NCBI GenBank assembly: GCA_963786495.1
Contig: CAWAZL010000001.1
Span: 70,798-134,797 of the forward strand
Length of the DNA: 64,000 nucleotides
Source of the DNA: JALZKA01 sp963786495
GTDB lineage: Bacteria > Actinomycetota > Thermoleophilia > Solirubrobacterales > 70-9
Direction: 5' to 3'
Shown here in pieces: positions 24,542 through 34,011 of the stretch. The translations under genes were made by a program, and so were the position numbers. Under the pieces are notes generated by a model that saw only the letters and a program-made list of their open reading frames with translations, ran no database searches and had not been told where the DNA came from. The stretch's first letter is position 1. Every line of letters starts with the position of its first letter.

Positions 24542-25177
24542 ATGCCTGCACGCGTCACCCGCCATCTGCGCACAAACGCGATCGCGTACCTCGCCCTCTT
24601 CGTTGCGCTGGGCGGCACGGCTTACGCCGCGGCGACGATCGGCGCGAAGGACATCAAGGCGGATGCTGTGCGCCAAAAGCACATCAAGGCCGGAGCCGTG
24701 CACACCGAGGAGATTCTCGACGACACCGTGTCCGGCATCGACATAGCGGATGGATCGATTGGCGGAAGCGACATCTCCGAGACCTCGCTGCAAGGTCTGC
24801 TCGGGACCGAGGTCCAGTCTGGTCTTTATGCAGATGCGACGGAGGACCCTCTCGCGGAACTCAACGGGGCTGCGCTTGAGATCCACGACGACGGTAACGC
24901 GGATGCGGTCAAGGAGGTTGTCGTCGAGCACACCGGCCTGGGCGGCGTCTACCACGTGCTCCGGGACGATCAAACGGTTGTCAACGTCGCGCCGAGTTCA
25001 AGCGTGACCATCGCCGCCGACGACAATGTGCTGGACCTCGTGGTCCACGCAAGTGGCTTTGGCGGGGCGAAGCAGGAAGCGATATCCGTGAGCTGCGCCT
25101 TCGACCAGACCTACGACGAAGGTGCCGCTGACACGCCCGCTGTCGTTTGCTTCTCGATGAAGCCGCTGGGCCGCTGA
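24542..25177 (+). CDS. Secreted protein with SIG.DI-type repeats
   Basis: A 211-residue exported protein of a style common in Thermoleophilia. The N-terminus is HLRTNAIAYLALFVALGG with TAYAA as a likely signal cleavage region. A repeat tract with IGAKDIKADAV, KHIKAGAVHTEEI and GSIGGSDISETSLQG follows, which may form a parallel beta or collagen-like rod. The C-terminal beta-rich domain (about residues 100-211) has two Cys. GGGGAGAG precedes ATG 24542, and TATGGT at 24506-24511 is a possible -10. No function is known. It is divergent from the aldehyde dehydrogenase gene with 100 bp between starts. Confidence 0.72.
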   Translation: MPARVTRHLRTNAIAYLALFVALGGTAYAAATIGAKDIKADAVRQKHIKAGAVHTEEILDDTVSGIDIADGSIGGSDISETSLQGLLGTEVQSGLYADATEDPLAELNGAALEIHDDGNADAVKEVVVEHTGLGGVYHVLRDDQTVVNVAPSSSVTIAADDNVLDLVVHASGFGGAKQEAISVSCAFDQTYDEGAADTPAVVCFSMKPLGR

Positions 25178-25203
25178 CACGACTGGCGCCGCCCCGCTAG
25201 CGT
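25174..25203 (+). promoter_or_regulatory. Putative leaderless promoter of the YdeI-like gene
   Basis: CTGACA (25174-25179), an 18-bp spacer and TAGCGT (25198-25203). The -10 ends 7 nt before the ATG at 25211, so the transcript would begin at or next to the start codon. The -35 overlaps the stop of the preceding secreted-protein gene. Confidence 0.45.
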
Positions 25204-25210
25204 TTGCCGC

Positions 25211-25486
25211 ATGAGCGCAGTTGGCAGCCAGCGAGTGCCCGGTGGCGTCGTCCACAAGCTTCCCGCAGACCTCCGCGAGGCGCTGGTCGCCAACAGCACG
25301 GCACTCGAACTCTGGAAAGACATCACGCCCCTGGCGCGCAACGAGTTCATCTGCTGGGTCGAGGACGCGAAGCAGCAGGAAACCCGCGAGCGCCGGATCC
25401 GGCGTACGCATGAGGAGCTGGAGGAAGGAAAGCGCCGGCCTTGCTGCTGGGCAGGGTGCCCGCACCGCGAACGCACCGGTAGCTGA
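25211..25486 (+). CDS. YdeI/OmpD-associated family protein
   Basis: A 91-residue protein matching the bacteriocin-protection YdeI/OmdA family C-terminal module. The match covers LPADLREALVANSTALELW, ARNEFICWVEDAKQQETRERR and IRRTHEELEEGKRRP, with the usual helix-rich pattern and the W(V/I)..AK..ETR.RRI signature. The function is loosely linked to antimicrobial peptide resistance in Enterobacteria and unknown here. It adds a short Cys-rich tail (CCWAGCPH) not typical of the family. No Shine-Dalgarno sequence; probably leaderless. Confidence 0.8.
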   Translation: MSAVGSQRVPGGVVHKLPADLREALVANSTALELWKDITPLARNEFICWVEDAKQQETRERRIRRTHEELEEGKRRPCCWAGCPHRERTGS

Positions 25487-25593
25487 TGCGGGCCGACTCC
25501 GCATAGCGAGGTCAAACCGCCTCGGTACGCCGCAAGCGGCTCGTTAGGGGAACCGGCGCATCCCACGCTGGGACTCGGTACAAAGCCTCCGTC

Positions 25594-27873
25594 GTGGGGA
25601 TTCCTGGCGCACATCTACGGCCGCTGCTTGCGGTGGCGGCCACGCTCGGCGCACTTTTCTTTGCCGCGCCCGCCAGCGCCGGCTCCGACCCCGGCTACGA
25701 GGCCCGGGGAAGCGTTGAGCAGGTCTATGCAACCGGCCTCGAGTCCGGGCAGATGGTCGACCTCATCAAGGGCGGCGAGACCATTGAGACCAACAAGGCG
25801 ACGGCCGAAGGCGGGGTGCTCTTCCGCCACTTGACGCCCGGGGGCGGCTACGTGGTCCATCCAGCTGGCTTTGACCCCTCGGACGAGCTCACGGTCCTCA
25901 AGAACAAGTCTGCTCCGCCCGACCAGTCCATCTACGACCAGGAACTCGAGTCTCAGGGCTACCAGTACCTGGAGACCCGAGACGGGACGAAGCTTGCGAT
26001 CAACGTCCACCCGCCGACCGACATCACGGACGTGCTGCCTCTGCCGATCCCGTTCCCGGACATCCCAGTCGATGCTGAGCTGCCGACCCTGATCGAGTAC
26101 TCGGGCTACGCGACCGGCCGCCCGGGCCAGCCCGAGAGCGGGATCGCGATCATCGGCAACTTGATGGGCTTCAGGGTCGTCGACGTGAGCATGCGCGGGA
26201 CCGGCTGTTCCGGAGGTGCCTTCGACTTCTTCGAGCCGCTTCAAAGCCTCGACGGCTACGACGTGGTCGAGACGGTCGCGCGCCAGCCCTGGGTCAAGGG
26301 CGATCCGGGCCTGATGGGCATCTCGTACGGCGGGATCTCTCAGCTCTTCGTCGGCGCGACGCAGCCACCGAGCCTCGCCGCGCTTTCTCCCGTGTCGCTG
26401 ATCGACCAGACACAGACCACGCTCTATCCGGGCGGTGTCCTCAATACCGGCTTTGCCTTCGAGTGGGCGCTCGACCGCGTTGCCGAGGCGCTGCCGGCCG
26501 GTCCCGATCAAGGCCAGCCGTACGCGTGGGATCAGATTCAGGCGGGAGACCAGACCTGCGCGGACAACCAGGCGATGCATGGCGAGGCGCGCAATCTCCT
26601 GCAGAAGATCAAGGCCAACCGCCACTACCGCCCGAAGGTCGCCGATCCGCTCTCGCCGACCACATTCGCGCACAAGATCGAAGCCCCGACCTTCCTCGCC
26701 TGCCAGTGGACAGATGAACAGACGGGCGGGCACTGCCCGACTCTCGCCGATGCGATGTCGGAAAACGAAGACGCCTACTTCACCTTCACGAACGGGACCC
26801 ACGTCGACTCGCTCGCGCCGGAGACCTTCAACAAGTATTTCGACTTCCTCAAGCTCTTCGTCGCCAAGGAGAATCCGCTGCTCTGGTCGCCGATCGTCAA
26901 GGCGGGGGCGCCCGTCCTCTACGAGGAAGCGTTCGGCATCAGCGGCATGACTATGCCCGACGACCCGATTCAGCAGCAGCCCACCTACGAGGCCGCGCTT
27001 GCTGCGTTCGAGGCGCAGCAGCCCGTCCGCATCCTCTTCGACAACGGCGCCGGCGGCTCCGAGCCCGGGCAGCCCTACCCGGCTTACGAGGAGTCGTTCG
27101 ACGAATGGCCCGTTCCAGGGCTCAAGGGCCGCTCGTTCTTCTTCGCCAAGAAGGGCAAGCTCAGGGAAAAGAAGTCCAAGCGCCCGGGCGCCGACGGCTT
27201 CACCTGGGACACGAGCGCGCGGCCGGCAACCAACTTCACAGGCGACACTGGTTCCGGCGCGGGTGGCATCTGGACAGCCCTACCCGATTACGAGTGGTCG
27301 CAGCCTGCCGAGGGGAACGCCCTCTCCTACGTCTCGAAGCCCCTCGCTGAAGACACGACGGTGCTTGGCAACGGTTACGTGCGTGCGTGGGTGCGATCGT
27401 CGAAGTCGAACGTCGATCTCCAAGCGACAGTGACCGAGGTGCGACCCGACGAACTCGAGACCTTCGTCCAGGGCGGGTGGCTGCGCGGCAACATGCGCAA
27501 GCTCGACAAGGAGAAGAGCACCAAGCTCTCACCAGTGCTGAGCTTGCGTAAATCGGACGTTCAGCCCTTGCCCGACGACCGCTTCGTCAAGGTGACGATC
27601 CCGCTCTACTACCAAGGCCACTCGTATCGCGCCGGCTCGCGCATACGTGTGCTGATCTCGGCCGTTGGCGGTGACCAGCCGATCTGGGCGTTCGCAAAGG
27701 CGCGGCCAAAGGGCACGGCCGACGTTGATGTCGCCTTCGGCAAGAGCCAGAAGTCGAAGCTGGTGCTGCCCACCGTTCCCGGCATGGAGGTGCCAGACGA
27801 GCTTCCGCCATGCCCCGGCCTTCGCGGCGAACCCTGCCGCGACTACGTGCCGTTCGAAAACGCCGCGCCCTGA
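25594..27873 (+). CDS. Secreted CocE/NonD-type acyl hydrolase (X-Pro dipeptidyl-peptidase S15 fold)
   Basis: A 759-residue exported hydrolase. The signal peptide LRPLLAVAATLGALFF ends APASAG. The alpha/beta hydrolase domain has IEYSGYATGR, VVDVSMRGTGCSGGAFDFFE, and the nucleophile elbow GISYGGIS, with the probable acid/His region in CQWTDEQTGGHC and GTHVD. A C-terminal jelly-roll domain (ALSYVSKPLAEDTTVLGN to FVKVTIPLYYQGHSYRAGSRIRVLIS, in part) is typical of cocaine esterase-like proteins. The substrate is unknown: ester, amide or X-Pro peptide. The GTG start at 25594 directly precedes the signal peptide. The next gene, an S8 protease, is also secreted. Confidence 0.85.
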   Translation: MGIPGAHLRPLLAVAATLGALFFAAPASAGSDPGYEARGSVEQVYATGLESGQMVDLIKGGETIETNKATAEGGVLFRHLTPGGGYVVHPAGFDPSDELTVLKNKSAPPDQSIYDQELESQGYQYLETRDGTKLAINVHPPTDITDVLPLPIPFPDIPVDAELPTLIEYSGYATGRPGQPESGIAIIGNLMGFRVVDVSMRGTGCSGGAFDFFEPLQSLDGYDVVETVARQPWVKGDPGLMGISYGGISQLFVGATQPPSLAALSPVSLIDQTQTTLYPGGVLNTGFAFEWALDRVAEALPAGPDQGQPYAWDQIQAGDQTCADNQAMHGEARNLLQKIKANRHYRPKVADPLSPTTFAHKIEAPTFLACQWTDEQTGGHCPTLADAMSENEDAYFTFTNGTHVDSLAPETFNKYFDFLKLFVAKENPLLWSPIVKAGAPVLYEEAFGISGMTMPDDPIQQQPTYEAALAAFEAQQPVRILFDNGAGGSEPGQPYPAYEESFDEWPVPGLKGRSFFFAKKGKLREKKSKRPGADGFTWDTSARPATNFTGDTGSGAGGIWTALPDYEWSQPAEGNALSYVSKPLAEDTTVLGNGYVRAWVRSSKSNVDLQATVTEVRPDELETFVQGGWLRGNMRKLDKEKSTKLSPVLSLRKSDVQPLPDDRFVKVTIPLYYQGHSYRAGSRIRVLISAVGGDQPIWAFAKARPKGTADVDVAFGKSQKSKLVLPTVPGMEVPDELPPCPGLRGEPCRDYVPFENAAP

Positions 27874-27896
27874 CGCACACGAGCCGGATTCGCTGA

Positions 27897-27902
27897 TAGC
27901 TT
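27897..27902 (+). promoter_or_regulatory. Putative -10 box of the S8 protease gene (leaderless)
   Basis: TAGCTT ends 7 nt before ATG 27910, the same arrangement as upstream of 19530. No Shine-Dalgarno sequence is present. Confidence 0.35.
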
Positions 27903-27909
27903 TCCGCCC

Positions 27910-30302
27910 ATGAACGGGGGACGTTCGCGGGGGAACACCGGTCGTATAGCCCGGCTGATGGTTGCTTTGAGCGCTTCGGCTGCGCTTGCGAGCGCCGCAC
28001 TCGCCGGAGCGGCTGAGAGCGAGGCCCTCCCGGGACTGCAGCCGGTCGACGACGGCGCAACCCAGCAGGAGAAACTCTGGGTCCCAGGCGAGGTAGTGGT
28101 CAGGTTCGAGCCGGGCGTGAGCAGCGGCGATCGAGCGGCGCGCCGGGGACAGCGTCGACGCGGAATCCGCGACCGGCCCTCTCGATCAGCCGGGCGACGC
28201 TGGTGGAGCTCGGAGACGGCGTAAGCGTGGGCGAGGCCGTGACCGAATTGACCCAAGACCCCGCTGTCGACTTCGCCGAGCCGAACTATCTCTATCACCA
28301 GGATTCGGTCCCGAACGATCCGTTCTTCGGCCAGCTGTGGGGCCTTGACAACACGGGCCAGACGGTGTCGGTGCCAGGGGTCGTAACGCCGACCGACACG
28401 GCGGGCACCGCGGATGCCGACATCGACGCGCCCGAAGGTTGGGACGTCGCGCCGGTCGAGGGTGGCGACGCGCGTGACGTAGTGGTCGCGATCGTCGACT
28501 CGGGTATCGACTACGAGCACCCGGACCTCGCGCCCAACATGTGGCACAACCCCGGCGAGATCCCCGGCAACAGTCTCGATGACGACGCAAACGGCTTCGT
28601 CGACGACGAGTTCGGCTACGACTTCAAGAACACGTTCTCGCGGCCGGGTCCCAACCCCTGTACTGACGCGGTTCCGCCAGCCTGCGCCGACTCGGATCCG
28701 ATCGACGACAGCCAGGTCAACCACGGCACGCACGTCGCAGGCACCGTGGGGGCGCGCGGCGGCGACAACTACGGCGTGACGGGCGTGGCGCAGCGCGTGC
28801 AGCTGATGGCGGTCAAGGTCTTCGATCAGCTCGACGCGTCGTCGAACGTGTCGGTTGGCAATGCCTTCGACTACGCCGGCGACAACGGCGCCCAGATCGT
28901 GAACGCGAGCCTCGGTGGCGGCTGTCCGTCGGCACTTCAGGCAGCCGCGATCCAGTCGCATCCCGACGTGCTGTTCGTGGTCTCCGCGGGTAACGGCGGC
29001 GCGAACGGCGTGGGAGATAACAACGACGTCAACGATGACGCGGACGCCGAGCTCAGCCCCGACGACTGCAACGACGGCGCTGACCCGGCGAACGCCAATG
29101 AGCATCCGGGGCAGTACCCCTGCAACTTCAACGCCGGCCCTGAGGCGGCCGCCTATGCCGGCCCGGCCCATGACTTCACCAACGTCATGTGCGTCGCAGC
29201 CTCGAAGAGCGACGACACTCGCGCTCCCTTCTCGAACTATGGCGCGACCTCGGTGCAGATCGCTGCGCCCGGCTTCGACACGCTCTCGACCCAGCCGAAG
29301 TACGCCCCGAAGCTCGCTGAGAACGCCGAGAACCCGGGCTTCGACACCCGCCTCGTAAGCATCCCTGGTGGCACTCCGATCACCTCATTGACCAGTACCG
29401 ACTGGCGCCGCGTGGCCGGGGTCAAGGGCAGCTTCTCCATGAGCGAATCGGACTTCCCGGGCACGAACTACTCGGCAGCGGACAACGCCAAGGGGTTCCG
29501 CCCCGCTTCGACAGTGGACCTGACGGGCGAGACCGGATGCCATATCGAGTGGACCTATGACGTGGGGATTACTGACCTCCAGGACTTCGTCGCGCTGCGT
29601 CCGATCGACAACGGGGTCTCGATTCCCATCGCACAGGGATGGAGGGGCACGAGCACTTTCCGCCAGACGCCCGCAGTCCCTGAGCTGAACGGCAAGACGC
29701 AGGCGAACTGGCAGGTGACCTTCACCGCGGATGGCGACGCAGACGTCGGTGAGGGCTCGCGCGTCGACGACGTGACGCTGATGTGCCTCGGGGGCAGCTA
29801 CACGCCGGCCGCGATCGGGATGCCGATCCAGGGCACGCACAAGTTCCTGAACGGAACCTCGATGGCCACTCCGCACGTCGCCGGCGCGGCGGCGCTGATG
29901 CTTGCGAAGGCGCCCGACCTTGAACCGCACGAAGTCATCACGATCTTGGGGGCCACCGGCGACCCCAACACCGCGTTCGCGAGTAACGGATCAACGCCGG
30001 TCGCATTCGGCACCCGCCTCAACCTTCGCAACGCGCTCACCTTCGGGAGCCCGGCGCCCACCATCGACATCACCAAGGGTCCTTCGGGGAAGACGACGAG
30101 GAAGAGGGCGAAGTTCGAGTTCACGCTGAGCGAGCCGGGCACTACTACCTGCAAGCTCGACTCCGAGCCTGCCGAAGACTGCACCTCGCCACGCACGGTG
30201 AAGGTGAAAGAGGGCAAGCACAAATTCACGATCACGGCGAGCGACGATTTCGGCAACGTCGAAACCGAGTCTCAGTCCTGGAAGTACAAGAAGAAGCAGT
30301 AG
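27910..30302 (+). CDS. Secreted subtilisin-like S8 protease, frame-broken in the propeptide
   Basis: An exported serine protease. The signal peptide (LMVALSASAALASAALAG) is followed by an inhibitor-I9-like propeptide beginning WVPGEVVVRFEPGV. Two frame breaks between about 28145 and 28203 interrupt the propeptide, and the rest reads in one frame to 30302. Catalytic Asp is in AIVDSGIDYEHPD (codon 28497), His in NHGTHVAG (codon 28722), Ser in LNGTSMATPHVAG (codon 29859). An acidic loop of Asp/Asn residues near 29020-29080 may bind calcium. The C-terminal 80 residues form the same Cys-containing domain as the propeller protein (TTTCKLD, DCTSPRTVKVKEGKHKFTI). The breaks look like missing bases, since both sides are conserved; if real, the protein would be dead or initiate internally. 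Confidence 0.85.
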
Positions 30303-30315
30303 CGCGGCCCGGTCC

Positions 30316-32310
30316 TTAGAAGGACAATCGGAGGGGTCGCAGCGTCGTCTCGTCGCCGGCTCCCTCGATCTCAAGAACGGCGACCTCGTTGTCGCCCGGC
30401 TGGATGAGCTTCGGCGGCACCATCGCCGAGAACTCGATCCCGTGCTCTCCGTCGTAGCTGTACGTGGTGGCGGCCACCCGCCCGTTTAGGGCAACGGCCA
30501 GAGGCTGGCCCGAGTCGAGTCCGGACAGGTCTCCCGCGATCCTGGCGGGAGTGAGCGACAACTCCGGGTCGAAGTTCTGGACCTCTGTCCCGTCGATGAC
30601 CGACGCGTCGGCCGCGGCCTCCTGGCCCAAATATGCCTCGACCGGACGCCCGTGAAGCTCGGGGCTCGGGCCGATCGCATAGAGGCTGGTGTTGCCGTCG
30701 CCGAGCGCTTCGATCCGCCGCTCGAGCGCTTCGTCGCGGCCCTCGGCAAACTCGGCCGGGGTCAGCTCGAGCTCGCCTCCCCGCAGATTCTCGATCTGGA
30801 GCGGGCGATCGGGATCGAGGCCGTCGAACAAAGACACCCCGTCCACATCCCAAGGGATCTCGGCGCCGATACCGTCGGCAATGGTCGGCACAACGTCGAT
30901 GGTTCGCGCCGGATCATCGTTGATCTCGCCCTTGCGCTGGCGCGGCTCCTTGACGAAAAGTGGCACCGACATGATGTCGGCAGCGTTTGTCTCGGTTGCG
31001 TCTCGCCGCTGGTCGCCGGCCCGGAAGGAGACGCCGTGGTCCGCGGCGACGACGATCATTGAGCTCTCGTACAGCCCGGTCTCGCGAAGTTTCGAGAGCA
31101 GGTCGCCCAGGAGCCTGTCCGTGAATTCGAGCTGGAGGAAGAAGCGCTGCTCATGCTGGAGGACGTCCCAGTCGTCGTCGACCCATGCCTCGAGACCGCC
31201 CAGCTCGGCGTCCGCGCCGACGGTGTCCGAGTAACTCTCCCCCGATGGCAGGTACCTCCACGACTTGTGCGGCAAGAGCACGTGGAGGTAGTGGAGGACC
31301 GGCCCGCTTGCCGGCTCGATCTCCTCGACGAAGGTCGCGAACTGGCCGTTGCGGGTGACCGCGCCGCTCTCGCGCGGACTCGAGATTCCGAGTCGCTTGG
31401 CATCGGGAACCGAGACGTACCCAAGGATTGACGGGATCGTGGCAAGGATGGAACCGAGCCCGCCCTCGTCGAGGCTTTCGGTCGCCCCCTCGCACAGGCT
31501 GTCCGGGCAGAGGTTCGTCCACGGCTCCGAGACGTGCATGTCGTAGCCCGAACCCAGCAGCGTGAAGAGCGAGCGCGGATGGTCGCCATAGGTGGCCAGG
31601 CTGTCGAGGGGCGCGTTGATCCCGGTCGCGAGCGTCGGGACGGCGAGCTCGGTGTCGCTCCGCGACGTCGTTGCGTTGCGATACCAGGTCGCGTCATCTG
31701 CCAGCGCCGCGAAGTTCGGGAACCGCTTCTGATCGATGCGTCCCTTCGAGTTCATCAGCGCGTAGCCGGGAAGCTCGTCGAAGACGACCATTACCACCGG
31801 TGCGCGGGCATCTGGCTGCGACGGCCCTTCGACGTCGCCCTCACCCGCGAACACGAGCCCTGAGACGGGAGTCAAGAGGAAGACGAACGCCAGGATGATC
31901 GGCGGCAGTGGGGCAAGCGCCGAGACCACGGAGCGTGCGCCTTCCGCTCGTGCGTAGGCGATCGCGGCTGCGGCCCCTGCGGTGAGCACCAGCGGGATCT
32001 GGAGCTCGAGCCTCAAACCCAGGGGGTAGAGCGCCTCCGAGAGGATCAGCGCGCTCAGCGCGCCGATCATGACTACGTGCACTACCCAGCCGACGCGGTC
32101 GCTGATCGCAGAAACGAGCAATCCGGCAAGCGCGAGCGCGAGCGGCACGGCCACCACGATGATCAGCGCGACCGCCACGATGTCGCCGCCGCTCGCCCCG
32201 CGCCCGATGAAGAACTGGGCGTCTGTGACCAGCAGGACCGGCGCCGCGGCAAGGGCTGCGAGCACGAAGATGTGGAGAGCTCGCTTGCGCAGTGATTCCG
32301 GTGGGTGCAC
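30316..32310 (-). CDS. Membrane-anchored sulfatase/phosphoglycerol transferase-like protein
   Basis: A 664-residue protein with several N-terminal membrane segments (ALHIFVLAALAAAPVLLV, IVAVALIIVVAVPLALALAG, VVHVVMIGALSALIL, and others to about residue 160). An extracellular alkaline-phosphatase-fold domain follows: PVVMVVFDELPGYALM (metal Asp), NATTSRSDTELAVPTLATG (candidate nucleophile Thr/Ser region, no C-x-P-x-R), LHVLLPHKSW, VAADHGVSF, and a beta-rich C-terminus. LtaS/OpgB-like enzymes of this layout act on phosphoglycerol or glycan sulfate esters. The start is 38 bp from the divergent small membrane protein. The same gene trio (sulfatase, LDPGSGS protein, methyltransferase) suggests a shared envelope-glycan role, by inference only. 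Confidence 0.83.
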   Translation of the reverse strand: MHPPESLRKRALHIFVLAALAAAPVLLVTDAQFFIGRGASGGDIVAVALIIVVAVPLALALAGLLVSAISDRVGWVVHVVMIGALSALILSEALYPLGLRLELQIPLVLTAGAAAAIAYARAEGARSVVSALAPLPPIILAFVFLLTPVSGLVFAGEGDVEGPSQPDARAPVVMVVFDELPGYALMNSKGRIDQKRFPNFAALADDATWYRNATTSRSDTELAVPTLATGINAPLDSLATYGDHPRSLFTLLGSGYDMHVSEPWTNLCPDSLCEGATESLDEGGLGSILATIPSILGYVSVPDAKRLGISSPRESGAVTRNGQFATFVEEIEPASGPVLHYLHVLLPHKSWRYLPSGESYSDTVGADAELGGLEAWVDDDWDVLQHEQRFFLQLEFTDRLLGDLLSKLRETGLYESSMIVVAADHGVSFRAGDQRRDATETNAADIMSVPLFVKEPRQRKGEINDDPARTIDVVPTIADGIGAEIPWDVDGVSLFDGLDPDRPLQIENLRGGELELTPAEFAEGRDEALERRIEALGDGNTSLYAIGPSPELHGRPVEAYLGQEAAADASVIDGTEVQNFDPELSLTPARIAGDLSGLDSGQPLAVALNGRVAATTYSYDGEHGIEFSAMVPPKLIQPGDNEVAVLEIEGAGDETTLRPLRLSF

Positions 32311-32348
32311 GGCCGCTATTGTGAAGATGTGGTGGAAGTGGAGACCAA

Positions 32349-32549
32349 GTGAGCCTGTTTGCGTATCTCGATCCCGGTAGCGGCAGCGTCCTGCTGCAGG
32401 CCCTGCTCGGCGGCGTCGCCGCGCTCGCCATCACCGGAAAGCTCTGGTGGCACCGCCTTCTGACCTTCCTGCGGATCCGCAAGGATCCGGCAGATTCGCC
32501 CGAGGCTGCGCCCCCCTCAGACGAGCCCGAGTCGAACCGAGCCTCGTAG
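32349..32549 (+). CDS. Small membrane protein with LDPGSGS motif
   Basis: A 66-residue protein starting VSLFAYLDPGSGSVLLQALLG, followed by a membrane helix (GVAALAITGKLWWHRLLTFL) and a charged Pro/Glu-rich tail. The (L)DPGSGS..LQ motif followed by one helix recurs in small proteins near envelope sulfatases and methyltransferases; no biochemical role is known to me. GTG at 32349 has GGAG 8 nt upstream, inside the 38-bp divergent region shared with the sulfatase. Its end overlaps the reading frame of the next gene if that gene starts upstream. Confidence 0.72.
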   Translation: MSLFAYLDPGSGSVLLQALLGGVAALAITGKLWWHRLLTFLRIRKDPADSPEAAPPSDEPESNRAS

Positions 32550-32563
32550 AGCCGACCGCGGAG

Positions 32564-33962
32564 TTGGCCCCGCACCCTGAAGCAGAGCCCGGGTCGTTCA
32601 GGGACCCGGACAGCCGCGTGTTCCGCGACGGGGATGACGTTCTGCGCTCGCTATCAGTGAGTGGGCTCGAGGACTGGGAGCAACTTGCGGGGACGCGCTT
32701 CTTTGAGGCCATGCAGGACGCCGGGAAGATCGTGCGCACCGACCGGCTTGACGCTACGGCGCCGAACGCGCTCAAGGACTTCGCCGCGGCCGCGACCCTC
32801 CGTCACGAGCGCATCCCCTTCGTCTCCTACCCCTACGAATGGCCTTTCTCGATGCTTCGCGACGCAGCGTTGCTGGAGCTCGAGCTCCTGCGGGCCGCGC
32901 TCGCCGAGGACATGATCGTGAAAGACGCCTCGCCCTACAACGTCCAGTGGCAGGGCTCGCGGCCGGTGTTCATAGACGTCGGCTCGTTCGAGCGCATCGG
33001 AGCGGGAGAGCCCTGGGCCGGGTACCGCCAGTTCTGCACCCTGTTCCTCTATCCGCTCATGCTCCAGGCCTACGCCGGCCTTCCCTTTCAGCCGTGGCTG
33101 CGCGGCTCGCTTGAGGGGATCGAGCCGGCAGAGGCTCGCGCGATTCTTCGCGGGCGCCGGCGCTTTCGCCGCGGGGTCTTGACCCACGTCGTTCTCCACG
33201 CGCGGCTCGAGAGTCGGGAGGGAGATCGCGACACCCGCTCTGAGGTCAAACGGGCGGGCTTTCGCAAGGAGATGATCGAGGCCAATGCCGCGGGGCTCGA
33301 AAAACTCGTGCGGAGGCTCGACTGGGGCTCAGGTGAGACCGCCTGGTCAGGCTATGGCGAGCGGAGCCATTACGAGACGGACGAGCTCGAGCGCAAGGAC
33401 CGCTTCGTCGGCGAGGCCTGTGCATCACGCAAGCCGGGGCTGGCCTGGGACCTGGGCTGCAACGACGGGCGCTACTCGCGGATCGCCGCCGACCACGGCG
33501 CCTATGTGGTTGCCGTGGACGGTGATCACGCCAGCGTCGACGCGCTCTACCGCAACCTGCGCTCTGAAGGCGACGAGCGGATCCTGCCCCTTGTCATGGA
33601 TCTCGCCGATCCCTCTCCGGCCAGGGGCTGGCGGGGCGTCGAGCGGACCCGGCTCGAGGACCGCGGCCGGACCCGACCTCATTCTTTGCCTGGCCCTCAT
33701 CCACCACCTCTCGATCGCCGCGAACGTCCCATTGGCCGATGTCGTCGATTGGCTGGCGAGCCTGGGCGGAGGGCTCGTCGTCGAGTTCGCCGGCCGCGAT
33801 GACGCGATGGTGCAGCGGCTCCTGAGGCGCAAGAAGGACGACGCCCACCCCGACTACAACGCCGAGAACTTCGAGCGGCTGCTCGCCGAGCGCTTTGAGA
33901 TCTCGCGGCGCGAGCCGCTCGCGTCCGGGCTGCGCACGCTTTACGAGGCGCAGCCGCGGTGA
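32564..33962 (+). CDS. Class I SAM-dependent methyltransferase, one frame break
   Basis: A protein of about 465 residues when joined. The N-terminal part includes GSFRDPDSRVFRDGDDVLRS, ERIPFVSYPYEWPFSMLRDA, and the kinase-like pair MIVKDASPYNVQWQGSRPVFIDVGSF (quoted in part), a segment reminiscent of a small-molecule kinase catalytic loop. The C-terminal methyltransferase domain has WDLGCNDGRYSRIAADHG (SAM motif I) and, after a frame break near 33640-33665, LILCLALIHHLSIAANVPL, then LASLGGGLVVEF. The start is unclear: TTG at 32564 avoids overlap with the small gene, and a GTG at 32447 would overlap it by about 100 bp. One indel restores the frame, so sequencing error is likely. Probably in the same transcript as the LDPGSGS gene. 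Confidence 0.78.
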
Positions 33963-34011
33963 GGCGACGCGAGCCCTAGTGGGCCCGCGTGTACAGGCAC
34001 GGGCTAGCCGG

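Noticed and set aside
28141..28203. Programmed frameshift in the S8 protease propeptide
   Set aside because: No slippery heptamer with downstream structure was seen. Two separate breaks within 60 bp and similar breaks in many genes point to sequencing error.
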